12,442 nt of DNA. Source: Deltaproteobacteria bacterium (lineage in GTDB: Bacteria > Myxococcota_A > Polyangia > Polyangiales > Houyiibacteriaceae). The stretch covers positions 1-12,442 of the forward strand of contig QMMB01000042.1 of assembly GCA_003647035.1 (NCBI GenBank), given 5' to 3'. A program made the position numbers and the translations under genes. How positions within the stretch are numbered: position 1 is the stretch's first letter; every line of letters starts with the position of its first letter. Positions 8,666 through 12,442 of this stretch are shown here, piece by piece. A model generated the notes under the pieces. That model did no database searches and was not told the DNA's origin. It saw only the letters and a list, made by a program, of their open reading frames with translations.

Positions 8666-9502
8666 CTACTCGGGCGCTAGCTGGCGCAGGGCCTTCTTGG
8701 CGGCTGCTTTGGTCTTACGGTGAGTGGCGGCGCGCTCCAGCCACTTGCGAGCTTCGGTCACGTTGTCTAGCTCTTGGTAGCATTTGCCGATTGCAAGCTC
8801 TTCGTCCGGCGTGGGCGCGTAGTCCTCGTCGGCACGCGCGCGGCGTTCGGTCTCGTCGATCTTCAGTTCGCAAACGGAGGCCTGAGCCCCGTCCGCCATG
8901 GCGACCGAGGCGGGGGCCGGAGCCTGCCCGCCGGCACGTGGCTCGTTCTCAGACAACCGCGCCCTGCGTTTCGCCCGCTGTGGTTCCGGCTGCCCCTTTT
9001 TCGCCTCGGTTTTTGCGAGTTGAAAGGCCCGCGCCGGGGCGTTCATGCCTGGCGCCGGCCCCGCCACAGCGAGGCTTCCCGCGAGCCCCGCTTCGGCGTC
9101 CTCCCGGACCTGCTCTGCCACGACCGCATCTTCCGCGTGCTTCTCGTCGGCTGGGGCGACGTCGCCCTCGAACGCGGCCTCCTGCGGGATCGTCCAAACT
9201 CCGACCCCAACGGCAAGCATCGCGATCGCTGCCATTGCCCAGGGCGCGGGCTGCAGTCTCCGCTTCTTCACCGGGACCTCTTCGGGGACCCGTGCGCCAG
9301 CGGCGCGAAGAATCGTCGCATCGAGCTCGACCGGCGGTTGCTCGATCGGCAGCTGCTCCGCCGCGAGCAGGACTGCCTTCAGTTCATCGAAGGCCGCGCG
9401 ACACTCGGGGCATCGCGCCAGAATTTCGCGTACGCCGTCCCGGTCGACCGCTTCGCGTTCGATTAGCTCCAGGACCTGCTCGTTGCACTCGTCACAGTTC
9501 AT
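8666..9502 (-). CDS. Membrane-anchored zinc-finger-type anti-sigma factor with TPR-like C-terminus
   Basis: 278 residues. The N-terminus carries C3-D-E-C6 and C31-P-E-C34, resembling the anti-sigma zinc domain that binds ECF sigma factors, but the usual His four residues before the second CxxC is Ile27, so the metal site would be Cys4 rather than His-Cys-type. A basic K79-K-R-R82 stretch precedes one transmembrane helix at about 87-105, so the N-terminus is cytoplasmic. The following 170 residues should be periplasmic: a low-complexity Ala/Glu/Lys region, then C-terminal helices with a TPR-like pattern (LAIGKCYQELDNVTEARKWLERA, split over about 230-255). The gene overlaps the sigma gene by 11 bases (9492-9502), the classic cotranslated sigma/anti-sigma arrangement. 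It probably holds the sigma factor at the membrane until an envelope signal releases it. Confidence 0.85.
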   Translation of the reverse strand: MNCDECNEQVLELIEREAVDRDGVREILARCPECRAAFDELKAVLLAAEQLPIEQPPVELDATILRAAGARVPEEVPVKKRRLQPAPWAMAAIAMLAVGVGVWTIPQEAAFEGDVAPADEKHAEDAVVAEQVREDAEAGLAGSLAVAGPAPGMNAPARAFQLAKTEAKKGQPEPQRAKRRARLSENEPRAGGQAPAPASVAMADGAQASVCELKIDETERRARADEDYAPTPDEELAIGKCYQELDNVTEARKWLERAATHRKTKAAAKKALRQLAPE

Positions 9503-10079
9503 GCGGTTCTTTCAAATCGCTCAAGGCATGCTGCAAATGCTCGAGGGCGTAGCGCATTCGGCTCTTCACCGTGTTGACGGGAGCCCCGACGACCCCGGCG
9601 ATTTCCCTGAACGCAAACCCTTGAAGCTGACGCAACAGAAACACCTCGCGCTGCTCGTCGGGTAGCTCCTCCACCGCGTGGGCGATCCGTTCCCTCACCA
9701 GCCCACCGCTCGCGAGTTCTTCGGTTGAGGGAGCAAAGCTCGCAACTCGCTCGCCTACGGGCCGAGCCGACTGAGGTTGAGGTGCGTCCAGGGAGGCATG
9801 TCCGCGGAACTTCATCTTGCGCTGATGGTCGATGCACAGGTTTCGCGCGATCGTATACAGCCAGGTCGCGAACTTGGCGTCTCCACGGAAATCGTCGCAT
9901 CGTTCGATGACCTTCATCCAAACGTCCTGATATAGCTCCTCCGCACGCCCCCGGTCCCGCGCCGATCGCAGCAGGAAGTTGAAAATCGGCCCGCGGTATC
10001 GAACGAGCAACGTTTCGAACGCCCGCGAGTCGCCCTCGCGGTACGCCGCAAGCAGCAGTTCGTCGCACAGATCGCTCAA
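9492..10079 (-). CDS. ECF (extracytoplasmic function) RNA polymerase sigma factor
   Basis: 195 residues with the two conserved sigma regions. Region 2 spans about residues 25-85 and has the typical AEELYQDVWMKV and FRGDAKFATWLYTIARN stretches, followed by the DHQRK end. Region 4 (about 135-185) has ELPDEQREVFLLRQ and the helix-turn-helix FREIAGVVGAPVNTVKSRM. The start is TTG at 10079, supported by GGGGAG (10086-10091) six bases upstream and by a TATAAT at 10106-10111. It overlaps the downstream anti-sigma gene. ECF sigma factors redirect RNA polymerase to a small set of envelope or stress promoters; the regulon here is unknown. I see no GGAAC-type ECF -35 element upstream, so self-activation is not evident. 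The divergent coiled-coil gene could be a target only if its promoter differs from the sigma-70-like one I mark. Confidence 0.94.
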   Translation of the reverse strand: MSDLCDELLLAAYREGDSRAFETLLVRYRGPIFNFLLRSARDRGRAEELYQDVWMKVIERCDDFRGDAKFATWLYTIARNLCIDHQRKMKFRGHASLDAPQPQSARPVGERVASFAPSTEELASGGLVRERIAHAVEELPDEQREVFLLRQLQGFAFREIAGVVGAPVNTVKSRMRYALEHLQHALSDLKEPHEL

Positions 10080-10105
10080 AACACGCTCCCCGCTTTGCCG
10101 TGCAA

Positions 10106-10111
10106 ATTATA
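10106..10111 (-). promoter_or_regulatory. Candidate -10 element for the ECF sigma operon
   Basis: On the minus strand this is a perfect TATAAT, placed to give a transcript starting near 10099 and a short leader of about 20 bases before the GGGGAG ribosome site and the TTG start. The -35 position is poor (CGATGT or TCGATG at 17-18 base spacing) and lies beside the 8-base palindrome TCGATCGA (10132-10139), so an activator could be needed. Confidence 0.45.
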
Positions 10112-10205
10112 TGGCGTCGGATGACCACACATCGATCGACGTCTGAGACTGGGAGAGGATCTACTCGATTCCCCCCCTGCAAGTGAAGGACAATTCAGCA
10201 CTTCT

Positions 10206-10215
10206 GCGAATTCGC
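10206..10215. promoter_or_regulatory. 10-bp perfect palindrome, possible operator
   Basis: GCGAATTCGC is a perfect palindrome 27 bases upstream of the candidate -35 box of the coiled-coil gene. In the only long intergenic region of the window, such a site could bind a dimeric regulator. It is a short match and may be chance. Confidence 0.25.
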
Positions 10216-10242
10216 CAACTAGGAAAATGCCCTGGACCTTCA

Positions 10243-10272
10243 TTGACCCACGTGCTGGCGCTGCGGTATAAG
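10243..10272 (+). promoter_or_regulatory. Candidate sigma-70-type promoter for the coiled-coil/TPR operon
   Basis: TTGACC (10243-10248) and TATAAG (10267-10272) are separated by 18 bases, each one mismatch from the housekeeping consensus. The spacer contains CACGTG. Transcription would begin near 10279, leaving a leader of about 54 bases with the ribosome site GAGGGG at 10320-10325, seven bases before the ATG at 10333. Confidence 0.5.
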
Positions 10273-10332
10273 CGCGGGGACTGCCGGGGGGCAATTTCGC
10301 TTCAGATGGTGGTTACTTAGAGGGGAATTGCG

Positions 10333-11067
10333 ATGCGCAGGACAGTTGCGCTCTCAGTCGCGTTGCTATGCATGGGGGCAGGGGGCGCCTTCGGGGCCGC
10401 CCAGGCTCAGGATGCGCCGGCGCCGAACACATCAAGCGACGCACCGGCCGCGCCAGTAGTAGCGGCACCGGCCGCACGGGCAGTAGCGGCACCGGCCGCA
10501 CCGGACAGGACGATCGATGCCGGCACATACGCGGTGCGCCTTCGCGATCTCGAACAGCGCGTCAACGAGCTGAAGGAGCAGATCTTTCGCTCCAAAGCAA
10601 GGCTGTCGCTGCTAGCCGAGACGGTGCTCGAAGGTGTCGTGGGCGGTGGCCAGGCGGTCATTATCCACGAGAACCGTATGTCGCAGTCGTACAGGTTGGT
10701 GCGAGTCGTGTACGCCCTCGATGGCGCTCCGATCTTTACCAAGGCCGATGAGGAAGGCTCCCTCGGCGAACAGCAAGAGTTCGAGGTCTACAACGGGAGC
10801 ATCGTTCCGGGCGAGCACACCCTCACTGTCAACCTCGAGTACCGAGGGCACGGCTACGGCGTCTTTGCGTACCTGAAGGGGTACCGCTTCAAGGTAAGGT
10901 CGACCTACACCTTTGCGGTGCCCGAAGGCCGCGTCGCGACCGTTCACGTAGTCGGCTACGAAAAGGGCGGTCCGACGACGCCGCTCGAAGAGCGACCGGC
11001 GGTGCGATACATCGAGCGCGTCGAACGACAGGTTCGACCCGATGCAGGCGGTGAGGGCGATCGGTAA
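10333..11067 (+). CDS. Exported Ala/Pro-rich coiled-coil protein of unknown function
   Basis: 244 residues with a Sec signal peptide (basic MRRT, hydrophobic core, cleavage likely after AAQA near residue 25). A low-complexity Ala/Pro stretch of about 35 residues follows (AAPAARAVAAPAAP), then a probable coiled coil at about 70-100 (RLRDLEQRVNELKEQIFRSK). The C-terminal 140 residues look like a beta-rich domain (VRVVYALDGAPIF, GEHTLTVNLEYRGHGYG, FKVRSTYTFAVPEGRVATV). Such Ala/Pro linkers often cause false annotation as dihydrolipoamide acetyltransferase; no lipoyl, peripheral-subunit or catalytic domain is present. The gene has a strong ribosome site (GAGGGG) and a candidate promoter. Its TAA overlaps the ATG of the TPR gene as TAATG, so the two are likely made together in the periplasm or outer envelope. 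Function unknown. Confidence 0.85.
   Translation: MRRTVALSVALLCMGAGGAFGAAQAQDAPAPNTSSDAPAAPVVAAPAARAVAAPAAPDRTIDAGTYAVRLRDLEQRVNELKEQIFRSKARLSLLAETVLEGVVGGGQAVIIHENRMSQSYRLVRVVYALDGAPIFTKADEEGSLGEQQEFEVYNGSIVPGEHTLTVNLEYRGHGYGVFAYLKGYRFKVRSTYTFAVPEGRVATVHVVGYEKGGPTTPLEERPAVRYIERVERQVRPDAGGEGDR
10459..10500 (+). repeat. Short tandem repeat, 24-base period, encoding the Ala/Pro linker
   Basis: Two identical 18-base units (GTAGCGGCACCGGCCGCA) start at 10459 and 10483, separated by six bases; a related partial copy, GCACCGGCCGC, lies at 10441. They encode the VAAPAA repeats of the exported coiled-coil protein. Such repeats can change in copy number and so alter linker length without shifting the frame. 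Confidence 0.8.
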
Positions 11068-12442
11068 TGCAACCTCGTGGGGCGACAACATCGCCGCCCA
11101 CACCGACACTTGGCAGGGGGCAAGCACGACGGGCATGGCGGGATTGGGTCCCGCTGGCGCTGTGCGTCAGCCTCGTTGCGACCGTCGCGTCCGTTACGTT
11201 GGTTGCTCGTGGGGTCGCAGCGCAGGATGTGACCGCTGCGAATCGCGAAGTGGCGGATCTCGAATCGGACACGGAACGCTTGATGGCCCAGCGGGTCCGG
11301 CGTCAGGACCTCAAGAGCGACACGTTCGTCGAAGAGCGCCTCACCGACGGAGAGCTGTACCTTCGCCTCGAAGACTACCTTCGCGCCGCGATTCTTCTGA
11401 TGGACATCGTAGAGCACTACCCGACGCATCGCGCGTACCCGGAGGCGCTGTTTTTGCTGGGGGAGTCGTTGTTCTTGGCGGGCGACCACCTCGGCGCGCG
11501 AAAGCGCTACGCGGAAGTGATCAACCGCGGCGCCGAGCCGACCTTCTCGCCATACCTCCAGATGGCGCTCAGCCGCCTCATCGAAATTGCGATTCACACC
11601 CGTGATTTTCGCGAGGTCGACGGATACTTCGCGCGCCTGGAAGCTCTGCCGTCTGCCACCCTCTCGGTCACCACGGCGCATTTTCGCGCGAAGTACTTGT
11701 ACAACCGAGCCGTTCCCATCGACGACGTGCTCAACGCCCCGCGTGACGCCGCGGTTCGAGGAGTCGATGTAGTACGGCTCGAGCAGGCGCGTCAGGGCTT
11801 TGTCGCGATCCCGAGCGGCACGGAGTTTTCCCTGCGATCCAAGTATTTCGTCGGGACCATTCATACCCTGCGGGGCGAATACCTCGACGCGATTGCGGCG
11901 TTTCACGGTGTCCTCGGGAACGAAGCGGCGAACGACCAGGAACGCCGGGTCGTCCCGCTCACGTACCTCGCGCTCGGGCGCCTCTACTACGAAAGCGAAC
12001 AGCTCGAACAGGCGCTCGAAGCCTATCGAGCGATCGAACAAACCTCGTCGCTCTTCGCCCCGGCCCTCTACGAGCTCGCGTGGACCTACATCAGGATGGG
12101 CGATGCCATTCAGGCCGAGCGCGCACTGGAGCTCCTCTCTGTGGCGGCGCCCGATAGTCCGCTGAACGCCGATGGCCAGGTTCTGCGAGGCGACCTGTTG
12201 GCCCGTAGCGGTCGCTACAGTGAAGCCGAGGTCGTGTTCGACGAGGCACGGGCGACGTTCGAGCCTATCCGCGACGAACTGGATCGCACGCGCCGCGAGC
12301 ACCCGGACCTTCATGGCTATTTTCAGGAGCTTGTGCGCGAAACCCTAGAATCTTTCGCCGTTGATGACTTCGGGCCCGCATCCGCCCGCCGGTGGGTGGT
12401 CCGCGGCGGCGACGACGGGGCGGCGGCGGCGGGGGTGGCCGA
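11067..12442 (+). CDS. Exported or membrane-anchored TPR protein, partial (3' end beyond window)
   Basis: An open frame of 458 codons with no stop before the right edge. ATG 11067 overlaps the upstream stop as TAATG and has GAGGG about nine bases upstream. After a basic 27-residue tail comes a hydrophobic segment (about 28-47) ending ARGVAA-QD, readable as a long signal peptide or an anchor. Residues 54-90 look coiled-coil. Helical repeats follow, with TPR-type patterns such as YPEALFLLGESLFLAGDHLG, YLALGRLYYESEQLEQALEA and APALYELAWTYIRMGDAIQA. It would act as a protein-protein scaffold in the envelope. Large TPR proteins of this kind occur in myxobacterial gliding (Glt/Agl) and related envelope complexes; membership here is speculation. 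The last 70 or so bases are unusually G-rich and the translation there looks less natural. Confidence 0.85.
   Translation, partial: MQPRGATTSPPTPTLGRGQARRAWRDWVPLALCVSLVATVASVTLVARGVAAQDVTAANREVADLESDTERLMAQRVRRQDLKSDTFVEERLTDGELYLRLEDYLRAAILLMDIVEHYPTHRAYPEALFLLGESLFLAGDHLGARKRYAEVINRGAEPTFSPYLQMALSRLIEIAIHTRDFREVDGYFARLEALPSATLSVTTAHFRAKYLYNRAVPIDDVLNAPRDAAVRGVDVVRLEQARQGFVAIPSGTEFSLRSKYFVGTIHTLRGEYLDAIAAFHGVLGNEAANDQERRVVPLTYLALGRLYYESEQLEQALEAYRAIEQTSSLFAPALYELAWTYIRMGDAIQAERALELLSVAAPDSPLNADGQVLRGDLLARSGRYSEAEVVFDEARATFEPIRDELDRTRREHPDLHGYFQELVRETLESFAVDDFGPASARRWVVRGGDDGAAAAGVA

Larger units (their letters stand above)
10080..10332. other. Divergent intergenic region between ECF sigma operon and coiled-coil/TPR operon
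   Basis: 253 bases without a credible gene, locally richer in A/T than its surroundings. It holds the two promoter candidates, the 10-base palindrome and a TCGATCGA palindrome listed here. A 72-codon minus-strand reading frame across it has no family resemblance, and I do not call it. Confidence 0.7.

Noticed and set aside
8560..9552. Plus-strand open frame of 330 codons over the anti-sigma gene
   Set aside because: Its product is dominated by Arg, Pro and Ser as expected of a shadow frame, while the minus frame encodes a zinc-type head, membrane helix and sigma overlap.
10076..10294. 72-codon minus-strand frame in the intergenic region
   Set aside because: No family likeness and no good ribosome site; it runs across the promoter elements and into the sigma gene start.
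10956..12314. Long minus-strand open frame of 452 codons
   Set aside because: It is antisense to the TPR gene. The plus frame has a coupled start, signal segment and TPR patterns; the minus frame has no signal, motif or ribosome site and is explained by high GC with biased third positions.

Overview
The window reads as chromosomal DNA of a high-GC Gram-negative bacterium, most likely a myxobacterium or relative (Myxococcota, formerly Deltaproteobacteria). The basis is strong G/C bias at third codon positions, frequent GTG/TTG starts, two enhancer-dependent (sigma-54) response regulators in 3.1 kb, an ECF sigma/anti-sigma pair, and a secreted coiled-coil plus TPR pair of a kind I associate with that phylum. 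The assignment is inference. I see no tRNA, rRNA, CRISPR array, transposase or phage gene; coding density is very high.

Layout, left to right. (1) 1-1769: a minus-strand pair, dacB (class C PBP4-type DD-carboxypeptidase/endopeptidase) and downstream of it the 5' part of a four-cysteine protein cut by the window edge. (2) 1761-6022: a plus-strand run of an orphan oligopeptide-binding lipoprotein whose start overlaps the dacB start, an HD-domain dNTPase-like phosphohydrolase, and an NtrC-family response regulator. (3) 6039-7777: a second NtrC/NtrX-type regulator on the minus strand, whose stop overlaps (ATGA) the start of a small single-pass membrane protein. (4) 7839-8654: a divergent STAS-domain protein. 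(5) 8666-10079: an ECF sigma factor and an overlapping membrane anti-sigma factor on the minus strand. (6) 10080-10332: the one sizeable intergenic region, with promoter-like sequences for both flanks and a 10-bp palindrome. (7) 10333-12442: a secreted Ala/Pro-rich coiled-coil protein joined by TAATG to a TPR protein that runs off the right edge.

The shared theme is the cell envelope and signalling to transcription: wall hydrolysis (DacB), periplasmic peptide capture, two sigma-54 activators without a histidine kinase in view, a STAS protein, a transmembrane anti-sigma factor, and an exported coiled-coil/TPR pair. The best candidates for something undescribed are the sigma-54 activator coupled to a small membrane protein, with a divergent degenerate STAS protein, and the anti-sigma factor with a CxxC/CxxC head and a TPR-like tail. 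None of these functions is proven by sequence alone.
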